A stretch of 17,265 nt of DNA from an uncultured Clostridia bacterium (GCA_937913075.1 CALEPU010000191.1:1-17265); one strand, 5' to 3'; shown: positions 7,163 through 14,682, numbered from the stretch's first letter. The notes: generated by a model not told the origin, from the sequence alone. Translations and numbers: made by a program.

Positions 7163-9580
7163 ATGAGGAAGGAGAGATACAATGCGCTGCATGCGGGATT
7201 GTTGACCGTCCTGCTTGGGCTCATAGTCATGCTGCCCGGCATGATAAAATTCGGCGGCATGTTTATGATACGCGGCGATTATATCAATCAAACCATCACA
7301 AGGATGATCACCGCCAAGAATATGCTCTTTGGCGGCAGTCTTCCTTTGTGGAATTGGAAGAACTTTCTCGGCACTGCATACACGGGCGCTTTCAGCGTAC
7401 TGCTTTCCTTCAACGCCGTCAGCGTGCTTTTCCCAACTCAGCTTATGCCTTTTGCCGCAATGCTCGTTCAATGCATCAGATGGTTCGTAATGGGAGTATC
7501 TTCGTATGCCTTCATTCGCCGCTTCGTTAAAAAGCATAAGAGCGCCGTTGCAGGAGCCCTGCTGTATGCCTTTTCCGGCTATGCTATGGCAAGCCTCGAA
7601 TTCATCGCCTTTTACAGCTCAATGGCCGTGTTCCCGCTTTTGCTGCTCGCTGTCGAAAAGCGCTTCACGGACGATAACTACAAATTTCTGCTCATTCCCG
7701 TCACAGCTATCAACGTACTTGCTTCCTCATATTTGTTCATCGGCTCGTCACTTGCGCTGCTTGTATATGCGCTAATCCGCTTCTTCACCGCTGACGAATG
7801 GAAGAAAAACCGCAAATTCGGCTTTATACTGCTCTGTCTTGCCGAGTATTTCATCGGCGCTATGATATGCGGATTTACCATTTCCAACTTTATTAAGTCG
7901 ATGCTGACGACCTCACGATCGACCACTACGCTTGCAGAAACAGAGATCGTGTCCGGCGCGATGTCGAGCCTTATTATACCGAGGCATCTGTTTGATGTGA
8001 TAGCTTCACTCTTTTTGCCTGCTGCAAGCAATAGGGTCACGACCTTCTTTACCAATACGAATTGGTTCTCGATGCAGGCTTGCCTGCCGCTGTTTGGCTT
8101 TGCTCTCTGCTTTTCATCTTTGCTTCGCAGAGGACTCAAAGACGGGCTCAATCTTGCGCTCTGTGCTATGCTCGTAATTTCGATCTTACCGCTGCTCAAC
8201 AATCTTTCTTCATTCTATGCCAACGGCTACACAAGATGGTGGTACGCGCTTACATTTATAATGTCGCTTGTAACTGTGCGTGAGCTTGACAGGCTTGACG
8301 AAGCCGAGTCTTTGAAGCCATACAAAGCGGGACTTGCAGTACAGTGGTGCATAATCGCAGCGATACCCATTATCTACTTAGCTGCATACTTTTTAAGAGG
8401 TACCGGTATTACGCCGATCCGCAGGTTCATCGCCGTATTCCTTCTGCATGATTACAAATTTGGGCTTGCGGAGGATGTTTTCCGCATTTATTCGGTTGCT
8501 GTTGCCGTAATCTTCGCCGCTTTGCTGACTGCGATTATTGCGTCTAAGAATATGCGAAGGTACGCGCTTACCGTGCTTTGCTGCTGTATTGCGCTTTACG
8601 GAGCAAGCTTTGTTGCGCTCAACAACAACGATCTGCCTCTTTTTGATGAGCTGTTCAACAGCCCCAAAACGGACAAAGAGGTCAAGCCAATGACGACCGT
8701 AGTCAACGAGTACTACGGTGATAAAAAGCTTGTCAATATCGAGGATTACACCTTCCGTGTCGATTATCCCGACGTGCTTTACAATTATGCCGCTGTAATA
8801 GATCAGCCGGGTATCTGCTTCTTTGAGAGCACCATTGATACCGATGCCGTAAGGTTTGCCGTGTTCGCCGGTATGGGCGAGCCGGGAGCTGTTCTCTATA
8901 AGCCCAACGACAGGAGCAATGCACTGCGCACGCTTCTCTCGGTCAAGTACTACTATAATTATATGCCGGATGATGATACCGTCGCAGTTCCCGAGGGATT
9001 TAAGTATTTGTACACTGCGGAGGATACCGCAGTTTATGAAAATGAGAATTTTATCCCGTTCGGTTTTGCATACGACAGCTATATTTTAGAGGATGAACTG
9101 TTTGCCGTCGAGGATGCCGGCGTAGGCTTGATGCTCCACACACTCGTTATCGAGGGTAATGACGAAGCTTTTGTTTCCCGGTATTTGCCGCATTGCGACA
9201 GCCTTGAAGCTGACCTCGCTGAAGACGTTGCCGCAAGAAGCAGATGCGCTTCATCGGATTTTCATGGCAATTCAGAAGGCTTTGTAGCCTCATGCAGCAA
9301 CGCCGGGGATGAAGTCATATTTTTCAGCGTCCCATACGACGAGGGCTGGGAGATTGAAGTTGACGGTAAGCCCTGCGAGCCGATACGTGCAAACCTCGGG
9401 TTCTTTGCACTTGTTGTGCCCGAGGGCGAGCACGAGGTCAGATGCAGGTATCACAGCGCATCCATACTGCCCGGCGTCATCTGCACCTGTGCGGGCATGA
9501 TATGCGCTATTATATATATCGCGATCTCCGCCACAGTAAAAAGGCGGAAATTTGAAGCAGAAAACAATCCTTCCAAATAA
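7163..9580 (+). CDS. yfhO: YfhO-family polytopic membrane protein (GT-C-like)
   Basis: This is a large integral membrane protein of the YfhO family, 805 aa. In Bacillus subtilis YfhO is needed for glycosylation of lipoteichoic acid, probably as a GT-C-type transferase using a lipid-linked sugar; a similar role here is inference. The N-terminal two thirds contains about a dozen hydrophobic helices. Family signatures are GDY (38-40) in the first outer loop, where GT-C enzymes carry a catalytic Asp, PLWNWKNFLG (61-70) and YAFSGY (135-140). Residues of about 490-760 form an outer domain ending in VPYDEGWEIEVDG (about 720-735) and VVPEGEHEV, typical of the family C-terminus, before a last membrane helix and a basic tail. 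GGAGG at 7154-7158 is only 4 nt from the ATG. Downstream genes glmM (21-nt gap) and the LbH protein act on amino sugars, which fits a GlcNAc-containing substrate. Confidence 0.88.
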   Translation: MRKERYNALHAGLLTVLLGLIVMLPGMIKFGGMFMIRGDYINQTITRMITAKNMLFGGSLPLWNWKNFLGTAYTGAFSVLLSFNAVSVLFPTQLMPFAAMLVQCIRWFVMGVSSYAFIRRFVKKHKSAVAGALLYAFSGYAMASLEFIAFYSSMAVFPLLLLAVEKRFTDDNYKFLLIPVTAINVLASSYLFIGSSLALLVYALIRFFTADEWKKNRKFGFILLCLAEYFIGAMICGFTISNFIKSMLTTSRSTTTLAETEIVSGAMSSLIIPRHLFDVIASLFLPAASNRVTTFFTNTNWFSMQACLPLFGFALCFSSLLRRGLKDGLNLALCAMLVISILPLLNNLSSFYANGYTRWWYALTFIMSLVTVRELDRLDEAESLKPYKAGLAVQWCIIAAIPIIYLAAYFLRGTGITPIRRFIAVFLLHDYKFGLAEDVFRIYSVAVAVIFAALLTAIIASKNMRRYALTVLCCCIALYGASFVALNNNDLPLFDELFNSPKTDKEVKPMTTVVNEYYGDKKLVNIEDYTFRVDYPDVLYNYAAVIDQPGICFFESTIDTDAVRFAVFAGMGEPGAVLYKPNDRSNALRTLLSVKYYYNYMPDDDTVAVPEGFKYLYTAEDTAVYENENFIPFGFAYDSYILEDELFAVEDAGVGLMLHTLVIEGNDEAFVSRYLPHCDSLEADLAEDVAARSRCASSDFHGNSEGFVASCSNAGDEVIFFSVPYDEGWEIEVDGKPCEPIRANLGFFALVVPEGEHEVRCRYHSASILPGVICTCAGMICAIIYIAISATVKRRKFEAENNPSK

Positions 9581-9601
9581 GACTATTTTGAGGTGATCAT
9601 T

Positions 9602-10957
9602 ATGTCAAAGTATTTCGGTACAGACGGTTTCAGAGGTGAGGCAAACGTCGATCTTACCGTCGAGCACGCATTTAAGATCGGTCGTTTTCTCGGCAGCTAT
9701 TTTGCTAAGGACGGTCGGCGCAGCAGCATTGTTATCGGCAAGGATACCCGCTTATCAAGCTATATGTATGAGTGCGCTCTGACGGCGGGCATCACGGCGT
9801 CAGGCGCTGACGCGTACCTCATGCACGTAACGACCACGCCGAGCGTTTCCTATATTGCAAGGTCGGAGGACTTTGACTGCGGGATCATGATCTCCGCAAG
9901 CCACAACCCCTACCATGATAACGGAATAAAGCTGCTTAACTGCAACGGCGAGAAGATGGAGGACAATATCATCTCCGCGATAGAAGCTTACCTTGACGGC
10001 GCTTCTCCCGAACCTCCGCTTGCCACCGGCGACTCCATCGGCAGAGCCATAGATCACTCCGCAGGGCGCAACAGGTACATCGGCTATCTGATCTCGCTCG
10101 CGACCCATTCCTATAAGGGTATGCGCGTAGGTCTTGACTGCGCAAACGGCAGTACTTGGTCCATTGCCAAGAATGTGTTTGATGCACTCGGCGCGGAGAC
10201 TTACGTAATAGGCAACAGCCCCACAGGAACCAACATCAACATGGACTGCGGCTCGACCCACCTCGGCGCATTACAGCGCCTTGTCAGGGAGAAGCACCTC
10301 GACGTCGGCTTTGCATTTGACGTCGATGCGGACAGATGCTTGGCTGTCGACGAGCACGGAGAGAAGGTCGACGGAGACGCCATAATCTACATCTGCGGTA
10401 AGCACATGAAGGAGAAGGGCTCTCTTGCAAACAATACTGTCGTTACCACCGTTATGAGCAATTTCGGGCTTTATAAGGCGCTCGATTTCTGCGGCATCAA
10501 CTATGAGAAGACCGCCGTCGGTGACAAATACGTGTACGAAAATATGCGCGCAAACGGTCATCTTCTCGGCGGTGAGCAGTCCGGTCACATAATCTTCTCC
10601 AAATATGCCACCACGGGGGACGGTCTTATTACTGCTATCAAGCTCATGCAGGTCATGCTCGACAGAAAAATGAGCCTTGCCGCTCTTCGTGAAGGGTTGA
10701 CGGTCTACCCGCAGGTGCTCAAAAACGTAAAGGTCACCGACAAGGATATCACGATGAACGATCCCGACGTTAAAGCAGCCTGCAATAAGGTTACAGAGCT
10801 TTTAGGCGACGAGGGCAGGATACTCCTGCGCAAGAGCGGTACCGAGCCCTTACTGCGCGTTATGGTCGAGGCGCCCACGCATGAAATGTGCGAACAGCAA
10901 GTCGATTACGTTATAGAGGCAATGCGCAGCAAGGGTCTGCTCATTACCATCAAATGA
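9602..10957 (+). CDS. glmM: Phosphoglucosamine mutase
   Basis: GlmM converts glucosamine-6-phosphate to glucosamine-1-phosphate, the cytoplasmic entry step to UDP-GlcNAc and so to peptidoglycan. The protein is 451 aa, the usual size for this alpha-D-phosphohexomutase. Motifs are YFGTDGFRG (4-12), ISASHNP (97-103) with the phosphorylated Ser100, the Mg-binding DVDADR (240-245), VGDKYV (306-311), GGEQSGHI (323-330) with TTGDG (337-341), and the phosphate-binding RKSGTEPLLRV (410-420). The VGDKYV and GGEQSGHI...TTGDG pattern is the GlmM form rather than a general phosphomannomutase. A GTG nine bases earlier is open in frame but falls in the Shine-Dalgarno (GAGGTG, 9590-9595), so the ATG at 9602 is used. 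The gene follows yfhO by 21 nt and precedes the LbH gene by 15 nt, so all three are probably one transcript. Confidence 0.93.
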   Translation: MSKYFGTDGFRGEANVDLTVEHAFKIGRFLGSYFAKDGRRSSIVIGKDTRLSSYMYECALTAGITASGADAYLMHVTTTPSVSYIARSEDFDCGIMISASHNPYHDNGIKLLNCNGEKMEDNIISAIEAYLDGASPEPPLATGDSIGRAIDHSAGRNRYIGYLISLATHSYKGMRVGLDCANGSTWSIAKNVFDALGAETYVIGNSPTGTNINMDCGSTHLGALQRLVREKHLDVGFAFDVDADRCLAVDEHGEKVDGDAIIYICGKHMKEKGSLANNTVVTTVMSNFGLYKALDFCGINYEKTAVGDKYVYENMRANGHLLGGEQSGHIIFSKYATTGDGLITAIKLMQVMLDRKMSLAALREGLTVYPQVLKNVKVTDKDITMNDPDVKAACNKVTELLGDEGRILLRKSGTEPLLRVMVEAPTHEMCEQQVDYVIEAMRSKGLLITIK

Positions 10958-10972
10958 TCTTCGGAGGAAACC

Positions 10973-11632
10973 ATGTTTACTGTTAACGATCTTTTTGATT
11001 TCGAGCACACAAGAGCTGCTACGCTTTTTGACGGCAAGCGCTTTCCGTGGGAGGTCCTCGGAGATATCGGCGATTTTATTTTGAAGCTCGGAAGCACATT
11101 GCCCGCGGATGAGTTTGATAACCCGCGCGAGGGCGTATGGATAGCACGCGATGCTGTGGTTTTTCCCTCAGCTTATATCGCTGCCCCCTGCATCATAGAT
11201 CACGGCACCGAGGTCAGGCATTGTGCCTTTATCAGGGGCAATGCTCTCGTCGGCAAAAACTGTGTTGTCGGCAATTCTGTTGAGCTTAAAAACGTCATCC
11301 TCTTCGATAACGTTCAGGCGCCTCATTACAATTACGTTGGCGACTCGATACTTGGGTATAAGTCCCACATGGGAGCGGGCTCGATAACCTCCAACGTCAA
11401 GAGCGATAAAACGCTCGTCATTGTCAAGAGCGGTGATGAGCTTATCGAGACCGGCCGCAAAAAATTCGGCGCGATGCTCGGAGATTTCGTTGAAGTCGGG
11501 TGCAATTCAGTTCTAAATCCCGGCACCGTTATCGGAAGGAACACCAACATTTATCCCGTTTCCGGAGTGCGGGGAGTTATCCCCGCAAACAGCATCTATA
11601 AGGATGCAGATAACATAGTTTCCAAGGAATAA
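10973..11632 (+). CDS. Left-handed beta-helix acyltransferase resembling the GlmU C-terminal half
   Basis: The protein is 219 aa with hexapeptide-repeat (left-handed beta-helix) character from about 55 to 205. It lacks the N-terminal nucleotidyltransferase domain of GlmU, although homologues are often named UDP-GlcNAc pyrophosphorylase. The stretch APHYNYVGDSILG (116-128) followed by MGAGSITSNV (133-142) aligns with the acetyltransferase active site of GlmU. His118 matches the catalytic His363 of E. coli GlmU, Tyr121 matches Tyr366, and Asn141 matches Asn386; the NIGAG Asn is replaced by His132. This suggests acetyl transfer from acetyl-CoA to an amino sugar phosphate. Because glmM is immediately upstream, glucosamine-1-phosphate is the obvious candidate substrate, which is inference. 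GGAGG (10963-10967) lies 5 nt before the ATG. The gene ends 3 nt from the convergent DUF4363 gene. Confidence 0.85.
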   Translation: MFTVNDLFDFEHTRAATLFDGKRFPWEVLGDIGDFILKLGSTLPADEFDNPREGVWIARDAVVFPSAYIAAPCIIDHGTEVRHCAFIRGNALVGKNCVVGNSVELKNVILFDNVQAPHYNYVGDSILGYKSHMGAGSITSNVKSDKTLVIVKSGDELIETGRKKFGAMLGDFVEVGCNSVLNPGTVIGRNTNIYPVSGVRGVIPANSIYKDADNIVSKE

Positions 11633-11635
11633 GCG

Positions 11636-12046
11636 TTAAAACACGTTAAATACACTAAGCTTATTGACCCGGTAAAGGTATTCGAGCGAGGCGGCTACTC
11701 CGCAAAGCTCCTCCAATAGCTGTGCCGGGTCTTTTTCCGCGGCGATAGAGGCTGCTGTAAGCGCAGAAGTATAAAGCTCTTTTATGTCACCGTGATGAAA
11801 GAAAAGCTCCATATTGCGCATATTATTCGAAACGACCTCAAGCACGCGCTTTGAGTGAAATGTCGCATCGGCATAGTCGTCTCTGTAAACAGCATTAATG
11901 GCTTTTCTCAGCTCCGGTTCTATATGTTTCATAATCTTCTTGATCGTGATCTGCGGCAGCATGCATGCTATAATGAGAATAATCAATGTCAATGACAGTG
12001 CCGCGAGCGCGACTGCGGAAGCCCTTTTAAAATTCGGATTGGTCAT
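11636..12046 (-). CDS. DUF4363 family membrane-anchored protein
   Basis: This is a 136-aa protein with one N-terminal membrane helix (about 9-32) and a mainly helical remainder, including a run of charged residues (about 40-85). It resembles the DUF4363 family, small proteins of unknown function frequently encoded next to YetF/DUF421 genes in Clostridia. Its ATG is 1 nt after the yetF stop, with GAAGG in the end of yetF as ribosome binding site, so the two are translationally linked and probably work together. The soluble part is expected on the outer face. No catalytic motif is visible. Confidence 0.75.
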   Translation of the reverse strand: MTNPNFKRASAVALAALSLTLIILIIACMLPQITIKKIMKHIEPELRKAINAVYRDDYADATFHSKRVLEVVSNNMRNMELFFHHGDIKELYTSALTAASIAAEKDPAQLLEELCGVAASLEYLYRVNKLSVFNVF

Positions 12047-12047
12047 A

Positions 12048-12728
12048 TCACACCTTCAGTTTTATCTTTAAGCTCTTTGCGTCTTTTATTCTTTTGGCCT
12101 TGGTTTGTGCCAGAAGTTCATCGCCCTCCATGCAGGCAAACAAGCACTGCTTGTATCGTTTAATTCCCAAAGCGTTCAGTCTTTTTTGAAGCCAAATCTC
12201 ATCCAAGCCCATGGCTTGAAGAGCGGTAAGTATGGGCTTTCCGTCCGAGAGCAGTAAAGCCGTGGGTGCATCCGGATCGCAGACGCTGTTATTTTTTAAC
12301 ACCGAAAGCGACCCGTTTGTTTCGAGTATGGCGTATTCCACCTGCGAGAAAGCAAATACGTCCTTCAAACGCATCTGTTCAATCAAATCGTTAAGCGTAT
12401 AGTTTGCCGCTTTCAAAGCCTGTTCGTCAACAACTCCCTTGCTGATAACTATGATCGGATGACCGCACACAAGGCTGCGTATTTGTTGGGATTTCAGCGC
12501 GAGGAAAGCAACCGTCCTGTGCAGCAGGAAAAGCGTCAGTATCGGGATTATTCCGAATAACAGAGGTGTACTGCTGTCGGAAATGGGGGTCGAGGAAAGG
12601 TCCGCAATCAGCAGCGTTATAACAAGGTCGAACGGCTGCATATCGCTGATCTGCCTTTTTCCGGTCAGCCTCACAACGCCGAATACAAGCAGATAGATTA
12701 TAACGGTCCTTATCAGTAAAGTAGACAA
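12048..12728 (-). CDS. yetF: YetF (DUF421) family membrane protein
   Basis: The protein belongs to the DUF421/YetF family. It has three membrane helices (within about 1-80) followed by a soluble domain. Family features are RLTGKRQI after the first helix, PFDLVITLLIADLSSTPISD in the second, and a soluble part with GHPIIVISKG and a LNDLIEQMRLKDV...VEYAILETNG segment. Related domains occur in Bacillus spore membrane proteins (SpoVAEa relatives and the 2Duf protein), so a membrane or spore role is possible but unproven. The frame is open from a GTG at 12734, but AGGAG (12741-12737) would be only 2 nt away. A TTG at 12728 has 8-nt spacing and is preferred (226 aa). The ribosome binding site lies inside a perfect palindrome, 12739-12757. 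It is cotranscribed with the DUF4363 gene. Confidence 0.88.
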   Translation of the reverse strand: MSTLLIRTVIIYLLVFGVVRLTGKRQISDMQPFDLVITLLIADLSSTPISDSSTPLLFGIIPILTLFLLHRTVAFLALKSQQIRSLVCGHPIIVISKGVVDEQALKAANYTLNDLIEQMRLKDVFAFSQVEYAILETNGSLSVLKNNSVCDPDAPTALLLSDGKPILTALQAMGLDEIWLQKRLNALGIKRYKQCLFACMEGDELLAQTKAKRIKDAKSLKIKLKV

Positions 12729-12738
12729 AACCACTTCT

Positions 12739-12757
12739 CCTTATTACGGTAATAAGG
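12739..12757. promoter_or_regulatory. Perfect 19-bp palindrome upstream of yetF
   Basis: CCTTATTAC-G-GTAATAAGG has two perfectly matching 9-base arms around one central base. It covers part of the yetF Shine-Dalgarno on the minus strand. As DNA it looks like the operator of a dimeric repressor; as RNA it could fold (7-bp stem, 5-nt loop) and hide the ribosome binding site. No clear -35/-10 pair is seen for yetF, but CAAAAT at 12770-12765 is a possible -10. Confidence 0.6.
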
Positions 12758-12784
12758 CTATTTTGTGCAAAGAAGCGAAAAATA

Positions 12785-12813
12785 TTGCGGTGTTCGAAGA
12801 CGTATGCTAAAAT
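12785..12813 (+). promoter_or_regulatory. Promoter for the small lipoprotein gene
   Basis: TTGCGG (12785-12790) and TAAAAT (12808-12813) are 17 bp apart, and TGC before the -10 makes an extended element. The predicted start near 12820 leaves about 40 nt before the ATG at 12859. Confidence 0.5.
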
Positions 12814-12858
12814 ACTTATATAAAATAGCGGGCTTTAAAGCTCGAATTGGGAGATAAT

Positions 12859-13314
12859 ATGAAAACCGACATTTCAAAAAGAGTGACCCCTATACTGCTT
12901 TTAATCACAACGCTGCTTGCTGTGCTGATGCTTTCAGGCTGCGGATCAAACAGCTACACAGGCTTTGACGACAGCGATATGCCCAAGCAGGCAAACGACG
13001 AGAGCGTTACCGCAAAATGGGATGAGGTAGACGTGTTGAAGGTTATCCCGCGATATACGGGCGGCGGACTGTTCGATACGATAGTTGAAAAGTCCGATAC
13101 GGAAGTCAATGTCTACTATAATTTGACCGTGGAGGCGGATTACCTCGGCTACAACGAGCTTTTGAGGAAAGCGGGCTTCAAGCTGAAGGACGGCTCCTCT
13201 TTATGGACAAGCGAGGGCACGCTCGGGGTACCGACTTATACCAAGAGGGATGCGGACGTTACGCTCGTTTGGAGCTCCGACGGCACGTTTGCGATATGCG
13301 TTACCAAGAAATAG
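12859..13314 (+). CDS. Small predicted lipoprotein of unknown function
   Basis: The protein is 151 aa. It begins with a basic N-terminus and a hydrophobic stretch (11-25) that ends in the lipobox LSGC, with Cys28 as the predicted lipidated residue. The mature 124-aa part is rich in Asp, Lys and Thr, with short beta-prone segments (VNVYYNLTVEADYLGYNELLRKAGF at about 90-115; GTFAICVTKK at the end). It is expected on the outer face of the membrane. I do not recognise the family and assign no function. A TTG at 12847 is open in frame, but the ATG at 12859 has GGGAG (12849-12853) 5 nt upstream and starts a normal signal peptide. The last 14 nt overlap the convergent DUF3810 gene. It has its own promoter, divergent from yetF. 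Confidence 0.8.
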   Translation: MKTDISKRVTPILLLITTLLAVLMLSGCGSNSYTGFDDSDMPKQANDESVTAKWDEVDVLKVIPRYTGGGLFDTIVEKSDTEVNVYYNLTVEADYLGYNELLRKAGFKLKDGSSLWTSEGTLGVPTYTKRDADVTLVWSSDGTFAICVTKK

Positions 13315-14446
13315 CAGGGGAGAGCTGCGCTGATTTGAACAGGCCGTAATTATCAAAGTACCGCAGAAGGAGCAGCACGTCGTCCTGATATGAATTAATG
13401 CCGTGCTCCTGCCCGTTTGCTTTAAGGTAGCTGTCATTGATATGGTCGGATAATTCGCCCGCAGCGTCGTTTGCATACAGCTTATAGTATTCCGAATAAG
13501 CCTCGAGATCGCGCGACATGCCATCCGAATAAAGCGCCCTTATCTCATGGTATTCCTTTGCATCGGAGTAAGCGAGCGCAGACATGCAATCCGTCAGCAC
13601 GTTCATGGCGGCGGAGTATGCGACCGCCACATTTGCAGAGCGGCTGCAAACAAGATATGCTATGAAGTTAGCTTCGTCCTCCCGTGCCCAGCCGTAGTAA
13701 TGCGCCGTTTCATGCGCGGCAGTGCTGCAAAGATACAGATCGGGCTGATCGCGGTTAATATTAGGCTCGGCGGTGAAGCCGCTGTAAATACCGAGTATTC
13801 TCAAATGTGAGAGCATTCGTGACAGCATTACGGATTTGACCTTCGGAGCTTTTGCGGCAAAGAGCTCGTTAATTTCGCCGTATTCCGTATATGCCGCTTC
13901 GACCGCTGCGAAAGCGGCTTCGGGGTCGCTTATTTTAAACACGCCGGATGCGTCCTCGTCGACTTTTTCGCGAAGCGCGGCTGCTTCCTCCGTCAGCTTG
14001 CGACACAGCACAGCAAGCTGCTCGCTGCCGTATTCGCGCTGGGGAAGCGCCATGCGCTTATCGATGCCCGTTCGATAGAAATTAAAGCCCCACATAGCAT
14101 AGAATGCGAACAGCAGATATGAGGCGACTATCGCCGCGGTGATCACAAGCGACACTAAGCGCATTAAAGCCTCCCGACGGAAGGTTATCACCTTGATTAT
14201 CCTTATGACAAGGCTCAGCAAAAGAATTGAAACGAGCGCGATCAGAGAGACCTCCGCAAGCGAGAAGGGCAGTCTGCGCGTAAATGAATTGACGAGATCG
14301 GTAAGGTTTGGATATATCTTGCCGCAGTAGATCCAATCGACAAGCTGTGGGTTTGCGGAAAACAGCTTGATAATCCCGTAGGTTATCGGCAGGATGATCA
14401 ATGCGGGAAGCCGTAAAAGCTGATGAGTCAAAGTATATCTGCGCAT
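13301..14446 (-). CDS. DUF3810 family membrane protein with HExxH metalloprotease motif
   Basis: The protein is 381 aa with three hydrophobic segments (about 10-30, 62-88 and 97-119) and a C-terminal soluble region of about 260 aa. The motif HETAH (245-249) matches the zinc-binding HExxH of gluzincin peptidases. It is followed by GWAREDEANFIAYL, whose Glu256 or Glu258 could be the third zinc ligand. The motif and layout fit the DUF3810 family. A membrane-tethered metalloprotease is likely; its substrates and the side of the membrane on which it works are not known. The open frame continues upstream to 14542, but the ATG at 14446 is preceded by AAAGG at 9-nt spacing and by a good promoter, and the upstream part would lie ahead of that promoter. 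The 3' end overlaps the lipoprotein gene by 14 nt, tail to tail. Confidence 0.85.
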   Translation of the reverse strand: MRRYTLTHQLLRLPALIILPITYGIIKLFSANPQLVDWIYCGKIYPNLTDLVNSFTRRLPFSLAEVSLIALVSILLLSLVIRIIKVITFRREALMRLVSLVITAAIVASYLLFAFYAMWGFNFYRTGIDKRMALPQREYGSEQLAVLCRKLTEEAAALREKVDEDASGVFKISDPEAAFAAVEAAYTEYGEINELFAAKAPKVKSVMLSRMLSHLRILGIYSGFTAEPNINRDQPDLYLCSTAAHETAHYYGWAREDEANFIAYLVCSRSANVAVAYSAAMNVLTDCMSALAYSDAKEYHEIRALYSDGMSRDLEAYSEYYKLYANDAAGELSDHINDSYLKANGQEHGINSYQDDVLLLLRYFDNYGLFKSAQLSPAISW

Positions 14447-14483
14447 AATAATCCGCCTTTCAAAATTACAGCTATCGAATACT

Positions 14484-14511
14484 ATGATACCACAATTTCT
14501 TAAATTGACAA
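14484..14511 (-). promoter_or_regulatory. Promoter for the DUF3810 gene
   Basis: On the minus strand, TTGTCA (14511-14506) and TATCAT (14489-14484) are 16 bp apart, and TGG before the -10 makes an extended element. The predicted start near 14477 gives a leader of about 30 nt. Confidence 0.6.
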
Positions 14512-14548
14512 GTGCATTAATTAAACATTCGTGCCAATTCATTTTTCA

Positions 14549-14577
14549 TTGACATATTTAATATACGGTGATAAACT
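14549..14577 (+). promoter_or_regulatory. Promoter for the rnf operon
   Basis: A perfect -35 TTGACA (14549-14554) is followed after 17 bp by TAAACT (14572-14577), preceded by TGA (extended -10). Transcription would start near 14584, leaving a leader of about 100 nt before rnfC. A second -10-like TATAAT (14586-14591) has no good partner -35. Confidence 0.65.
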
Positions 14578-14586
14578 GTATACAGT
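14575..14586. promoter_or_regulatory. 12-bp palindrome over the rnf -10/+1 region
   Basis: ACTGTA-TACAGT is a perfect palindrome that overlaps the end of the -10 hexamer and the predicted transcription start. A repressor bound here would block RNA polymerase. It does not look like the known Rex redox-sensor site, which has TTGTGA/TCACAA-type arms. Confidence 0.5.
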
Positions 14587-14593
14587 ATAATTT

Positions 14594-14644
14594 TGCCGAG
14601 GGAAAACGATAGCCGCTTTGTCTTGCATACGTTTTGTATCGGCA
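14594..14644 (+). ncRNA. Predicted stem-loop in the rnfC leader
   Basis: TGCCGA (14594-14599) pairs with TCGGCA (14639-14644), and AAAACG (14603-14608) pairs with CGTTTT (14630-14635). They are separated by a 3x3 internal loop and capped by a 21-nt loop. The stem lies between the promoter and rnfC. No known riboswitch class is recognised; a regulatory role or simple transcript stability are both possible. Confidence 0.35.
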
Positions 14645-14682
14645 GGTTGTTGCTGAAAATCTTATCACCGGGGTAATTCATT

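Noticed and set aside
6923..7537. A 205-residue N-terminal extension of the carboxypeptidase frame
   Set aside because: It runs through two promoters and into yfhO on the other strand. A signal peptide with GGAGG upstream starts exactly at 6922.
11628..11665. Inverted repeat AATAAGC/GCTTATT at the LbH/DUF4363 junction as a terminator
   Set aside because: The arms are 24 nt apart, AT-rich, lie partly inside the DUF4363 coding region and have no T-tract. It may be chance.
14505..14533. A second TTGACA (14505-14510) as an rnf promoter
   Set aside because: No -10-like hexamer lies 16-18 bp downstream. The bases are explained by the minus-strand -35 of the DUF3810 promoter.
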